Shown: positions 53,087 through 61,889 of the stretch, piece after piece | Position numbering within the stretch: position 1 is the first letter of the stretch | How the letters are laid out: each line of letters starts with the position of its first letter | NCBI RefSeq assembly: GCF_020034665.1 | Contig: NZ_JAIQDI010000001.1 | Span: forward strand, 744,001-808,000 | Source of the DNA: Niabella beijingensis | GTDB taxonomy: Bacteria > Bacteroidota > Bacteroidia > Chitinophagales > Chitinophagaceae | Reading direction: 5' to 3' | DNA: 64,000 nucleotides | The notes under the pieces: generated by a model | Database searches by the model: none | The model's input: the letters and a program-made list of their open reading frames with translations, nothing else | What the model was told of the DNA's origin: nothing | Made by a program: the position numbers and the translations under genes

Positions 53087-53387
53087 ATTCTGTTATTTTA
53101 TGCTTACTAAACAGTTCCCGGTAAATGATTGTTCAGCAGCCGGCGGCGCGGGTACTTCGGACCGGCATATTCCCGCACGGGTCAGCGGCCGTAAACCTGT
53201 AGTACCACTGCATTTGAGGCATTTCGCTGGCTGCAAACAAAAGCTGCTATTTAACAAATTTTAAAGCCCTCGAAAAGAACGGCACCCACACCTTTTGTCT
53301 CCTTTCACTGTATTGCAGTTAAACATGAGGCAGATAAACCGGCTATGTGTTATATTTGTAACCATACTCAGTTTAAACCAGTATAAC
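53087..53387. other. 301-base intergenic region before the dinB operon
   Basis: Holds the divergent promoters of the aldo/keto reductase and the DinB operon. The DinB -7 box TATATTTG is at 53351-53358 (TAnnTTTG), 30 bases before the ATG. A 54-codon ORF at 53101-53265 has no recognisable features and is probably not a gene. Confidence 0.5.
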
Positions 53388-53918
53388 ATGAACAAATCTG
53401 CCATAAACCCCATGCCGGATTATTTTGACCGATATATCAACCAGGTTGCGGATGACCTGGAATTAATTCCGGCCATACAGAAAAGCATCCTGGATGTGTA
53501 CCAGCTGGATAAGGACAAAGTAGATGCATTGGGCGACCAGGTGTATGCGCCGGGAAAATGGACGATCAAACAGATATTGCTGCATATAGCAGATACAGAA
53601 CGGATCTTCATCTACCGCGCCCTGCGTTTTGCAAGAAAGGACGGTACAAAGCTGCAATCATTTGATGAGAATTTATTTGCAGATGAATCCAATGCCAGTG
53701 AACGCACGCTGGAATCCCTACTGGAAGAGCTGGTGGCCGTCCGCCAGGGTACACTGGCTTTTTATAAGAACCTGGATGAAGCGCAGCTGCTTTCAGTAGG
53801 TCAGAACTATAATACACAAATGTCTGTGCTCGCTATCGGGTTTACCATCGTGGGCCATCAGACACATCATTTTAAAATAATTGAGGACCGGTACTTTCCC
53901 TTGCTGAACGCGCAATAA
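53388..53918 (+). CDS. DinB-family putative metal-dependent hydrolase
   Basis: A 176-residue four-helix protein of the DinB/YfiT group. The three metal histidines sit in the usual places: LLHIADTERIF, and GHQTHHFKIIEDRY near the C-terminus. KWTIKQILLHIAD is the family signature. Members act as thiol-dependent transferases or hydrolases. The ATG at 53388 is chosen from the promoter position and family start. The stop is followed immediately by the permease ATG, so it leads a three-gene operon. Confidence 0.87.
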   Translation: MNKSAINPMPDYFDRYINQVADDLELIPAIQKSILDVYQLDKDKVDALGDQVYAPGKWTIKQILLHIADTERIFIYRALRFARKDGTKLQSFDENLFADESNASERTLESLLEELVAVRQGTLAFYKNLDEAQLLSVGQNYNTQMSVLAIGFTIVGHQTHHFKIIEDRYFPLLNAQ

Positions 53919-54839
53919 ATGAACTTCTATTTCCGGCTGCAGCTCCGGTTGCTCAACCGTCATATAAAGGATTTTGGTATGGCGCCCCTGTGGGGATGGC
54001 TGCTGGGGCTTGCAGGATTTACGGCCTGCTCCTGGCTGCTTTTTTCAAGAACCAGGTTTGCCATTTACCTGTATCTCTTTTTTGCAGCTTCATTATTGAT
54101 TCAGCTCAGCAATACGACACGCACTAATTTTTTAAGTCTTACTTTTCCCCGCAGAACCGTTCGGCGGATCCGGATGGCAGAGAATGGCCTCCTGATGCTG
54201 CCCTTTCTGCTTTTTCTCTTATTGAAGCACTATGCCCTGGTGGCACTGGGAATGATACCGGTGACGCTGCTGATGGCCTTTACGGATCATTCCCTGCGCA
54301 TGAACACGACCATTCCCACTCCTTTTGGAAAACAGCCCTTTGAATTCCTTACGGGCTTCCGGCAATCACTGCTTTTTATTCTTGGTGCATATATCCTTAT
54401 GGGCATCGGTATCTTTGTCGGCAATGTCAACCTCGGCCTGTTTGCAGCGGGTGCCAACCTTTTGATCATCCTGTCTTTTTACTCCAGGCCCGAGCCCCTG
54501 TTTTATGTATGGAATATGGCTTGCACACCGGCCGGCTTTTTAAGGAATAAAATAAAGACCGCGCTCCTGCACACCACCATTCTTATTATCCTCCCGCTGA
54601 CGGCCTTCCTGCTCGCCTTTCCCGAAAAATGGTGGGCAATTATTGGTATGCAATTGCTGGGCTACCTGTATGTGGTTCAGATCCTGCTGGTAAAATATGT
54701 AGCCTACCCGGATGAGATCAGCCTGGTGCAGGTGCTCCTGTTTGCCGGCAGCATTTTATTTCCACCGCTGTTGCTGGGTTTGATCCCTTATTATTATTCC
54801 AGATCTGTTAACCGGTTAACCCTGTACCTTCATGATTAA
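53919..54839 (+). CDS. ABC transporter permease-like membrane protein
   Basis: A 306-residue integral membrane protein with about eight hydrophobic segments (for example 27-43, 48-63, 91-120, 150-170, 172-187, 218-233, 240-262, 268-288). No recognised permease signature is visible. It starts directly after the DinB stop and overlaps the ATPase gene by eight bases, so it is almost certainly the membrane partner of that ATPase. The substrate and direction are unknown; export is likely for such two-gene systems. Confidence 0.78.
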   Translation: MNFYFRLQLRLLNRHIKDFGMAPLWGWLLGLAGFTACSWLLFSRTRFAIYLYLFFAASLLIQLSNTTRTNFLSLTFPRRTVRRIRMAENGLLMLPFLLFLLLKHYALVALGMIPVTLLMAFTDHSLRMNTTIPTPFGKQPFEFLTGFRQSLLFILGAYILMGIGIFVGNVNLGLFAAGANLLIILSFYSRPEPLFYVWNMACTPAGFLRNKIKTALLHTTILIILPLTAFLLAFPEKWWAIIGMQLLGYLYVVQILLVKYVAYPDEISLVQVLLFAGSILFPPLLLGLIPYYYSRSVNRLTLYLHD

Positions 54840-55512
54840 GATAACAGCACTTTCCAAGCGTTTCGGGAGCCACCAGGTACTAAAGGAGCTGTCGGTTACT
54901 TTTAATACCGGCAGCGTATATGGTATTGTGGGGGAGAACGGGGCGGGAAAGACCACCCTTTTCAACTGCATTGCAGGTATTGAAACGTTTGAGGGTCATA
55001 TCGAAGCGGCACAAAAGCCGTTAAAAAACTACCTCGGACTGTTGCAGACAGAACCCTTTTTCTTTTCAAAGATCACGGGGAAAGAATACCTCCAGCTGCT
55101 CTGTAATGCGCGGAACAAGCCATTGGAACACCTGGAACAGCGCAATGTTTTTGATCTTCCCCTGAACCAGTACGCCTCCACCTATTCTACCGGGATGAAA
55201 AAGAAACTGGCGCTGCTGGCCATCCTGATGCAGGAAAACGATTATTATATTTTGGATGAACCTTTCAACGGGGTAGACATACAAAGCAACCTGCTGATCA
55301 CCGCAATCATCCAGCAGCTCAAACAGCTGGGGAAAACGGTGCTGATCTCCTCCCATATCTTTTCCACCCTTCAGGATACCTGTGATGCCATCCTTCTGCT
55401 ACAAAACGGCAGTTTTACAAAGACCGTTTTCAAAGCCGACTTCGAGCTGCTTGAAGAAGAAATGAAACAAGGCTCCATCGGGGATAAAATCGAACGGATG
55501 CACCTGAGGTAA
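54832..55512 (+). CDS. ABC transporter ATP-binding protein
   Basis: A 226-residue ATPase. Walker A is GENGAGKT (34-41), the Q-loop is LLQTEPFFF, the signature is degenerate (YSTGMKKKLALLA rather than LSGGQ), Walker B is YYILDEPF and the switch histidine is in LISSHIF. YSTGMKKK signatures are common among ABC-2-type exporters. It overlaps the permease gene by eight bases and completes the DinB operon. Confidence 0.9.
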   Translation: MIKITALSKRFGSHQVLKELSVTFNTGSVYGIVGENGAGKTTLFNCIAGIETFEGHIEAAQKPLKNYLGLLQTEPFFFSKITGKEYLQLLCNARNKPLEHLEQRNVFDLPLNQYASTYSTGMKKKLALLAILMQENDYYILDEPFNGVDIQSNLLITAIIQQLKQLGKTVLISSHIFSTLQDTCDAILLLQNGSFTKTVFKADFELLEEEMKQGSIGDKIERMHLR

Positions 55513-55520
55513 GCCACTTT

Positions 55521-55534
55521 TCACCAATTGGTGA
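55521..55534. promoter_or_regulatory. 14-base palindrome after the ABC operon
   Basis: TCACCAATTGGTGA is a perfect palindrome, directly followed by TTAATTAA. It lies nine bases after the ATPase stop. It could be an operator or part of an RNA hairpin. Confidence 0.4.
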
Positions 55535-55676
55535 TTAATTAACCTGAGTCAAGCAGTTTTTGATTAAAAAAACGGATTTTTGCTTCAGAAATCGCACCCA
55601 AGTAACTGCTTTAAAGGGCATTGAATATACCATTATTCCGACATAAAAGATTGTCGACCTATCAAAGACAGCCGGG

Positions 55677-55702
55677 GTGTTCATCTGAACACTCTTTTTT
55701 TT
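55677..55702 (+). terminator. Intrinsic terminator 165 bases after the ABC operon
   Basis: Stem GTGTTCA / TGAACAC (55677-55683, 55686-55692) with a very short two-base loop centre, then TC and eight T (55695-55702). The large distance from the ATPase stop leaves room for a 3' UTR or a small RNA. Confidence 0.78.
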
Positions 55703-55788
55703 CCCGAAATGCACACCGGAATAGCGCAAGAATCGTATTTCCATTTCAACAAATAGCGATCATCTTTGTGTTATAATATTAAGCGGTT

Positions 55789-56652
55789 ATGAACACACAG
55801 GAAAACATAAACTTTAACAAAGTGGCAGCGGCCATCGAATACATCCGCACCCACTTCAGGGAGCAACCCGGTTTGGAGGCGATCGCAAAAGCAACGCATA
55901 CCAGCCCTTATCACTTCCAGCGCATTTTTACAGATTGGGCCGGCACCAGTCCGAAAAAATTCCTTCAATACATCAGTATCGAGCATGCCAAAGAAGTTTT
56001 AAAAACCAACCATGCCTCTGTTGCAGACGCAGCATTTGATACCGGCCTCTCCGGAACCAGCCGGCTGCATGATCTCTTTATCAATATCGAAGGCATGACT
56101 CCCGCGGAATACAGGAACGGCGGCAAAAACCTGAGCATCAACTACAGTTTTGCGGAGAGTCTTTTCGGGAACCTGCTGGTGGCCTCCACCTCCAAGGGCA
56201 TTTGTTATATGGCCTTCTACAAGGACGAAGAGATTGCACTGCAGGAGCTCCGGCAAAAGTTTCCCAATGCACGGTTCCAGCAGCGGCTTGACTTGTTACA
56301 GCAAAATGCCTTATTCATTTTTCAGAACAGTAAAGAGCCCCTGCAACAGATAAAACTGCATTTAAAAGGAACCGATTTCCAGCTCAAGGTATGGGAGAGC
56401 CTGTTGAAGATTCCCATGGGCCAGCTTACCACCTATGGCCACCTCGCAGCGCAGATCGGCCGTCCCGCCGCATCGCGTGCCGTCGGTACGGCTATCGGCA
56501 GCAACCCCGTGGCCTATCTGATCCCCTGCCACCGGGTCATCCAGTCAACCGGTAAAATAAGCGGATATATGTGGGGCACCACGCGGAAAATGGCCATCAT
56601 CGGCTGGGAGCAGGCGCAGAACGCTGTTATAACACAGGAACCTGTTATTTAA
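55789..56652 (+). CDS. AraC/MGMT fusion: O6-alkylguanine repair and regulation (Ada-like)
   Basis: A 287-residue two-domain protein. Residues 10-110 are an AraC-type DNA-binding domain (LEAIAKATHTSPYHFQRIF, VADAAFDTGLSGTSRLHDLF). Residues 120-280 form the O6-methylguanine methyltransferase with the acceptor C247 in IPCHRV and the tyrosine/arginine finger TYGHLAAQIGRPAASRAVG. The N-terminal methylphosphotriester zinc domain of E. coli Ada is absent, so its usual switch is missing. It precedes alkB by nine bases, forming an alkylation-damage operon. Confidence 0.93.
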   Translation: MNTQENINFNKVAAAIEYIRTHFREQPGLEAIAKATHTSPYHFQRIFTDWAGTSPKKFLQYISIEHAKEVLKTNHASVADAAFDTGLSGTSRLHDLFINIEGMTPAEYRNGGKNLSINYSFAESLFGNLLVASTSKGICYMAFYKDEEIALQELRQKFPNARFQQRLDLLQQNALFIFQNSKEPLQQIKLHLKGTDFQLKVWESLLKIPMGQLTTYGHLAAQIGRPAASRAVGTAIGSNPVAYLIPCHRVIQSTGKISGYMWGTTRKMAIIGWEQAQNAVITQEPVI

Positions 56653-56661
56653 TACTTCAGT

Positions 56662-57246
56662 ATGACAAATCTTTTGCCGTATGACGGCATTGCTCAATAC
56701 TACGGTCCTGTGCTCACACGACCGGATGCAGACCGGTACCTGGATCAGTTGCTGACCACCATTTCCTGGAAGCATGATGAGGCCGTCATTTTTGGAAAAA
56801 AGATCATCACAAAAAGAAAAGTGGCCTGGTATGGCAATAAAGCATTCGACTATACTTACTCAAATACAACCAGGCGGGCATTGCCCTGGACACAGGAACT
56901 ACTGGCGCTGAAGGCGATCTGTGAGACCCGGACGGGAGTAACCTATAACTCCTGTTTGCTGAATCTTTACCATACCGGCGACGAAGGTATGGCCTGGCAC
57001 AGCGATGCAGAACGTGAATTAAAGAAAAACGGCGCCATCGCGTCGTTAAGTCTCGGGGCCGAACGCAAATTTGCTTTTAGACACAAGACCGATGGTACAA
57101 AAGTAGAATGCCTGCTGGAACACGGAAGCCTCCTGGTAATGAAAGGCACCACTCAAACCTTTTGGCTGCACCGGCTGCCACCTACCAGAAAAGTGCAGGC
57201 GCCACGTGTCAACCTCACATTCCGGACGATCGGTGAAGAGCAGTAA
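56662..57246 (+). CDS. alkB: AlkB-like Fe(II)/2-oxoglutarate DNA dioxygenase
   Basis: A 194-residue repair enzyme that removes methyl groups from 1-methyladenine and 3-methylcytosine. Iron ligands are H113 and D115 in WHSDAE and H170 in WLHRLPP; R182 in APRVNLTFR binds 2-oxoglutarate and R188 is the second conserved arginine. SLGAERKFAFRHK and NSCLLNLYHTGDEGM are AlkB-family stretches (ALKBH2/3-like). It is translated right after the AraC/MGMT gene and likely shares its regulation. Confidence 0.93.
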   Translation: MTNLLPYDGIAQYYGPVLTRPDADRYLDQLLTTISWKHDEAVIFGKKIITKRKVAWYGNKAFDYTYSNTTRRALPWTQELLALKAICETRTGVTYNSCLLNLYHTGDEGMAWHSDAERELKKNGAIASLSLGAERKFAFRHKTDGTKVECLLEHGSLLVMKGTTQTFWLHRLPPTRKVQAPRVNLTFRTIGEEQ

Positions 57247-57405
57247 GGGAAAAGTGAAAAAGCAAGGGAGAGCCGCTCTTGTGCTGTTTGAAAAATCCGG
57301 CAGTTTTTTACATGCACCTCTTTGGATACTTATTTACGATCTTTCTTCCAAAGAAACGATCCGCGCCGGTTGCAGGCCCATAAAATAAGCTGGTGTATTC
57401 CCCTA

Positions 57406-57455
57406 CTTCTCACATCTCAATTCTCCATTCTCAAATCCCGATACTCATTTCTCAT
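57406..57455. repeat. GAGATTTGA-type tract (reverse orientation)
   Basis: CTTCTCACATCTCAATTCTC followed by CATTCTCAAATCCCGATACT and CATTTCTCAT. Its reverse complement contains GAGTATCGGGATTTGAGAAT, close to the tract at 23781. Confidence 0.5.
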
Positions 57456-57487
57456 AAAAAAAGCCCTCCTGACCGAATCAGGAAGGC
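57456..57487 (-). terminator. Intrinsic terminator of the M13 peptidase gene
   Basis: Stem GCCcTCCTGA / TCAGGAaGGC (57463-57472, 57478-57487) with one mismatch, followed on the minus strand by seven T (57462-57456). It lies 28 bases after the stop codon. Confidence 0.85.
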
Positions 57488-57514
57488 CTCTCTAACAAAA
57501 TAAACAAAAACAAA

Positions 57515-59575
57515 TCACCAGATCTTCGCCCGTTCATTTTCGGGTTTATACATTTTATTACCCGGCTGTACATTGAATGCCTTATACCAGGGTTCAAAAT
57601 TGGTCAGTGGTCCGTTGGCCCTCCATTCGGCCGGAGAATGCGGATCGATTTTGATCAGTTGCCGGGCCCTTTCGGGAGTTGATTTCCCTCTCCATACCTG
57701 CGCCCAGCTCAGGAAAAAACGCTGATCGGGTGTAAACCCGTCGATCAGCTCATTGCCCTGTCCCTGCTTTGTTTTTTTAAAGGCATCATACGCAATGGTG
57801 ATACCGCCGAGGTCGGCAATATTTTCGCCCAGTGTAAGTGCCCCATTCACGTGTATGGAGTCCAGCACGGTGTACCCGTTAAATTGCGCCTCCACCATTT
57901 TTGTCTTTGCCTTGAATTTGACAGCATCCTCCGGTGTCCACCAGTTCTTCAGATTGCCATCCGCAGCATACTGTGCGCCCTGGTCGTCGAAGCCATGCGT
58001 CATTTCATGACCGATCACGGCCCCGATACCACCATAGTTCACCGCATCGTCCGCTCCAAAATCAAAGAAAGGGAATTGCAGGATCGCCGCAGGGAAAACG
58101 ATCTCGTTAAATGCCGGGTTGTAATAGGCGTTTACGGTATTCGGCGTCATGCCCCATTCGGTGCGGTCTACCGGCTTGCCCAGTTTTGAAAGATTCCGTT
58201 TGTATTCAAAGGCCGCAGCGTTCATCACATTCTGTGCATAATTACCGGAAGCTATTTCCAGCCCGGAATAATCTTTCCATTTGTCGGGATAACCGATCTT
58301 CTTCATAAAGGCGGCCAGCTTGGCTTCTGCCTTTTGTTTGGTAACATCGCTCATCCAGTCCAGGTTCTTGATACGGCTGCTGAATGCGTCCTGCAGGTTC
58401 TGTACCAGTTCCATCATCTTGGCCTTTGCCTCCGGTTTAAAATAGCGGTCCACATAAAGCTTACCCAGCTGTTCACCGATCGCATTATTGATCACCTGCA
58501 TCACGCGCTCCCAGCGGGGCTCAGGCTGCTTCTGACCGCTCAGTGTTTTCTTATAAAAATCAAAACGGGCCTCTTCAAAATCTTTTCCCAGATACGGAGC
58601 CATATCCGAAAGCAGGTTATAGGTAAGATAGGCCTTCCATACATCCAGCGGCGTTGCGGTAAGCTGTGCCGAAACGGCTTTATAATATTGAGGCACATTC
58701 ACCAGCAGGGTATCCTGCCCGTTGATGCCTATTTTTTCAAAGACTGTCTTCCACGGAAGATTGGGTGTTTGTTTGGTAAATGCTTCCAGACTGAATTTAT
58801 TGTACATCCGTTGCGGATCGCGCATTTCCTTTGGATACAGGGAAGCTGCTGCCAACCGGTTCTCCAGTTCAAAGATAGCTGCGGCATCCTTACCGGCAGC
58901 GGCGGTATCCTGTCCTCCCAGACTCAGTATTTTTGCAATGTAATTTTTGTAGGCAAGCCGGTTCTTTTCAGCATTGGCATCCTTATCCGTATAATAATCT
59001 TTCGACGGAAGGCCCAGTCCTCCCTGCATAAATTGTATGATATTCTGATTCACATTCTTATCATCCGGCCCGATAAAATGGGGCAATACGGTTTGCAGGC
59101 CGTTCTTACCATTTTCAATGATCACGTCCAGCAGCTGCTGCGGAGAAGAGATGGCCTTTATCGCGTCCAGTTGTTGTTTCAATACCGTAACACCCGCCTT
59201 ATCAATGGCCGCCGTATCCATTCCGCTTTTATAGAATGCAGCTACATTGAACTGTAGAGTTCCCGGTGCTGCCTCCTCTTTTGCCACATCATCCAGCAAT
59301 GTATGAACCGATTTATTGGTCTTATCGCGCAATTCGTCAAAGCTTCCCCACCGCGTCTTGTCGCCCGGTATGGCCGTGTTCCGCACCCAGGTGCCGTTGG
59401 CATACAGAAAAAAATCATCTCCCGGTTTTATGGTGGTGTCCATATTGGCCCTGCTCAGGTAAACAGTTGGTCCTTCTGTGGTTTGCGCTTCCGGCTGCTT
59501 GCCGGGAGTGACCCCGCATCCCACTGCTCCGGTGGCAGCTACAGCTCCGGCTAGCAAAAGCTTTTTGTATTGCAT
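57515..59575 (-). CDS. M13-family (PepO/neprilysin) metallopeptidase lipoprotein
   Basis: A 686-residue zinc peptidase exported as a lipoprotein (MQYKKLLLAGAVAATGAVGC, C20 lipidated). Zinc ligands are H523 and H527 of HEMTH and E584 of GENIADLGG, with NAYYNPAFNEIVFPAAI as the substrate-binding strand. The N-terminal domain (about 40-430) is the typical helical lid. The last residues are AKIW in place of the common C-x-W ending. It degrades peptides of up to about 40 residues in this family. It is monocistronic with its own terminator. Confidence 0.94.
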   Translation of the reverse strand: MQYKKLLLAGAVAATGAVGCGVTPGKQPEAQTTEGPTVYLSRANMDTTIKPGDDFFLYANGTWVRNTAIPGDKTRWGSFDELRDKTNKSVHTLLDDVAKEEAAPGTLQFNVAAFYKSGMDTAAIDKAGVTVLKQQLDAIKAISSPQQLLDVIIENGKNGLQTVLPHFIGPDDKNVNQNIIQFMQGGLGLPSKDYYTDKDANAEKNRLAYKNYIAKILSLGGQDTAAAGKDAAAIFELENRLAAASLYPKEMRDPQRMYNKFSLEAFTKQTPNLPWKTVFEKIGINGQDTLLVNVPQYYKAVSAQLTATPLDVWKAYLTYNLLSDMAPYLGKDFEEARFDFYKKTLSGQKQPEPRWERVMQVINNAIGEQLGKLYVDRYFKPEAKAKMMELVQNLQDAFSSRIKNLDWMSDVTKQKAEAKLAAFMKKIGYPDKWKDYSGLEIASGNYAQNVMNAAAFEYKRNLSKLGKPVDRTEWGMTPNTVNAYYNPAFNEIVFPAAILQFPFFDFGADDAVNYGGIGAVIGHEMTHGFDDQGAQYAADGNLKNWWTPEDAVKFKAKTKMVEAQFNGYTVLDSIHVNGALTLGENIADLGGITIAYDAFKKTKQGQGNELIDGFTPDQRFFLSWAQVWRGKSTPERARQLIKIDPHSPAEWRANGPLTNFEPWYKAFNVQPGNKMYKPENERAKIW

Positions 59576-60047
59576 TTTTCTTTTATTTATCCGTCAAAGG
59601 TAATCATCTGCCGTGTTGATGGTTGAAATTTTATATAAACGGTAACAGGTTGCGGCCCCACATTAATCGGAACTCCGGAAGCCAATACAGTGACTGTCAA
59701 CCTGCTATAGATCAGTTTGGCAAGGATAAAACCGGGTCTGGTCCACAGGCATCCGGTGTGCAGACCCGCCGGGAAAAACCGCACCGGGCAACTACTGTAC
59801 ACCTGCACCTGTTGGTGGTGGAACATTAATTGCTTAATCCGGGTTAAGTTATTTTTAAACCTGTACATTATACGCAATCAATGCTTATATTGGTACAAAC
59901 TTTGTTTCCCTAAACCTGCGTTTCGCGATTAAGAAATACCCTTTTTAATCAGCCCCGGAATGCATCAGTATTTATAAATACGCCTATTATTCTAAGCTCT
60001 TTAAACAGGTTTCACGATTTATTCCATAACCGACAAAAAACTTATTT
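59576..60047. other. 472-base intergenic region before the vgrG island
   Basis: Divergent gap between the peptidase and vgrG. An AT-rich part (59920-60047) probably holds the vgrG promoter, but no convincing TAnnTTTG box is seen. A 96-codon ORF on the minus strand (59587-59877) shows no family features. The left half has moderate GC and may be the remains of a gene. Nothing else is recognised. Confidence 0.45.
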
Positions 60048-61889
60048 ATGGCTCAGCTCACCCAGCCCGTGTTCAGCATCAACGGGAAACCCCTTGCTCA
60101 ATTCACGTCCTTTTCGCTTCACCAGACCATCTTTGACCATCACCGTTTTTCACTCACCTGTCCTGCGCAAACCATCGATGGGAAAGGCGGTATCTTCAGT
60201 GCGTCAAAAGACATGGTGGGCGCCACATTCGGCGCCCGCATCGCCAGCATCGGCGCAAAAGGGGCAGTGCTGTTCAACGGCATTGTAACCAGTGTGGAAA
60301 CCGCCCGTTTTACCGGGCATCATGGCGATGTGATCATCAGCGGCTACAGTCCCACTATCGTTATGGACAGCGGTCCGCACTGCAAAAGCTGGGAAAAGAA
60401 AGCCGTAAAGAATATTGCCCAGGAGGTGCTTAAATTTTTCCCCCAGAATTTACTGGAACCCAAGATACAGCCGCTCTATGGCGAAACGCTGGCTTATACC
60501 GTTCAATATAAAGAAACCGCCTGGCAGTTTTTAAAGCGCCTGACCAGCACTTTTGGTGAATGGCTGTATTGGGACGGCAGGAACCTGGTAGTGGGTCAGC
60601 CCGGCGGTAACAAAACAGCAGATCTCGTATACGGCAGCAATCTCAACAGCTTTAATATATCCCTGCAGGCCCGCCCCACACAGATGCAGATGATGGCCTG
60701 GGATTATATGAACAGTGAAGTGTACACCAGTCAGCCCAGCGGTATCGAACAGAAGGCCGGACTGAACCCATGGGGGGAACAGGTTTATAAAGCCGGGCAG
60801 GCAGTTTATGCCACACAGCCAAAGCTCTGGAACAACCAGTTCCTCACCAATAAAAAACAACAGGAGGACGTACTTAATATCCGCAGTGCCATGGCAAGCA
60901 GCCGTATTGTACGCTTTAGCGGGCAAAGCGGCCACCCGGGGGTAACCGTGGGGAGCACGGTTGAGGTAAAAGGCAACAATGTGTTCAGCAGCCAGTCGGA
61001 GGGTTATGGCGACTACCTCATCACTGCTGTGAACCATTATGTGGATGCACAGGGCAATTATGAAAACGATTTTTCCGCAGTTCCATCCACTATTAAGGTC
61101 CCTCCTATCGAGCAATTTGTCGACCCCAACTGTGAAACGCAGAGCGCCATTGTTACAGACAATAATGACTTTAACGGGCTGGGCCGTGTGCGGGTCAAAT
61201 TCCACTGGATGAATGGCGCTGAAAAGAGCCCGTGGATCCGCGTTACCACACCCCATGCAGGCGGTGGCAAAGGGATGTTTTTGATACCGGAGGTGGGTGA
61301 GGAAGTGATCGTGGGTTTTGAAGGGGACAGTGCTACCAAGCCTTATGTAATTGGAGCCGTTTACCATGGCCAGGCCAAGAACAGTTTTGGCAATGCCGGC
61401 AACGATGTAAAGGCCTTACAAAGCCGTAGCGGCAGTAAACTGATCTTGAACGACCAGGACAGCAGCGCATTCCTGGGGTCTGGCGGCGGCGGCGGCGGCG
61501 TGATGATGGATGGCAAAGGTAAAATGGCGCATACGAGCGACAAGGAGATCTCCCTTACCTGTGGTCTAAGTTCTATAACGTTAAAAGAAGATGGCACGAT
61601 TACCGTGAGTGGTAAAAACATCATTAATATAGCAACAGTGGATCTTGTTTCTTCTGCTGAAAATAATATGACCCTGGCAGCAAACAATGAGATGACCGCT
61701 GCCGGAACTGTAAAAGCATCATTTGTATCTACAGAAACATTGGTGGGCGGCACAGCCGATCTGACATTATCAGCTCCCAAACTGGCTGCCCTTGCTGCCA
61801 GTGAAATGAAGATGAACGCCGGCAAAATGGACTTATCATCAAGCGGGAATGTTGGTGTAACAGGAGCTATTGTAAAATTGAACGCATAA
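60048..61889 (+). CDS. VgrG-like spike protein
   Basis: A 613-residue trimeric spike tip of a contractile secretion system. The gp27-like head spans about 1-350 (FDHHRFSLTCP, YTVQYKETAWQFLKRLTSTFGEW). The gp5 OB fold follows (VTDNNDFNGLGRVRVKFHWM, PHAGGGKGMFLIPEVGEEVI, GDSATKPYVIGAVYHGQ). The C-terminal beta-helix spike (about 470-613) contains an in-frame (GGC)6 tract coding for six glycines. No enzymatic effector tail is fused. The stop overlaps the next ATG by one base (TAATG), so the following gene is coupled. Confidence 0.92.
   Translation: MAQLTQPVFSINGKPLAQFTSFSLHQTIFDHHRFSLTCPAQTIDGKGGIFSASKDMVGATFGARIASIGAKGAVLFNGIVTSVETARFTGHHGDVIISGYSPTIVMDSGPHCKSWEKKAVKNIAQEVLKFFPQNLLEPKIQPLYGETLAYTVQYKETAWQFLKRLTSTFGEWLYWDGRNLVVGQPGGNKTADLVYGSNLNSFNISLQARPTQMQMMAWDYMNSEVYTSQPSGIEQKAGLNPWGEQVYKAGQAVYATQPKLWNNQFLTNKKQQEDVLNIRSAMASSRIVRFSGQSGHPGVTVGSTVEVKGNNVFSSQSEGYGDYLITAVNHYVDAQGNYENDFSAVPSTIKVPPIEQFVDPNCETQSAIVTDNNDFNGLGRVRVKFHWMNGAEKSPWIRVTTPHAGGGKGMFLIPEVGEEVIVGFEGDSATKPYVIGAVYHGQAKNSFGNAGNDVKALQSRSGSKLILNDQDSSAFLGSGGGGGGVMMDGKGKMAHTSDKEISLTCGLSSITLKEDGTITVSGKNIINIATVDLVSSAENNMTLAANNEMTAAGTVKASFVSTETLVGGTADLTLSAPKLAALAASEMKMNAGKMDLSSSGNVGVTGAIVKLNA

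Noticed and set aside
53101..53265. 54-codon ORF upstream of the DinB gene
   Set aside because: No recognisable domain, and it ends 122 bases before the DinB start without any conserved context; probably chance.
59587..59877. 96-codon ORF on the minus strand before vgrG
   Set aside because: No family features, no promoter or ribosome-binding context, and cysteine/histidine-rich composition like random antisense frames.
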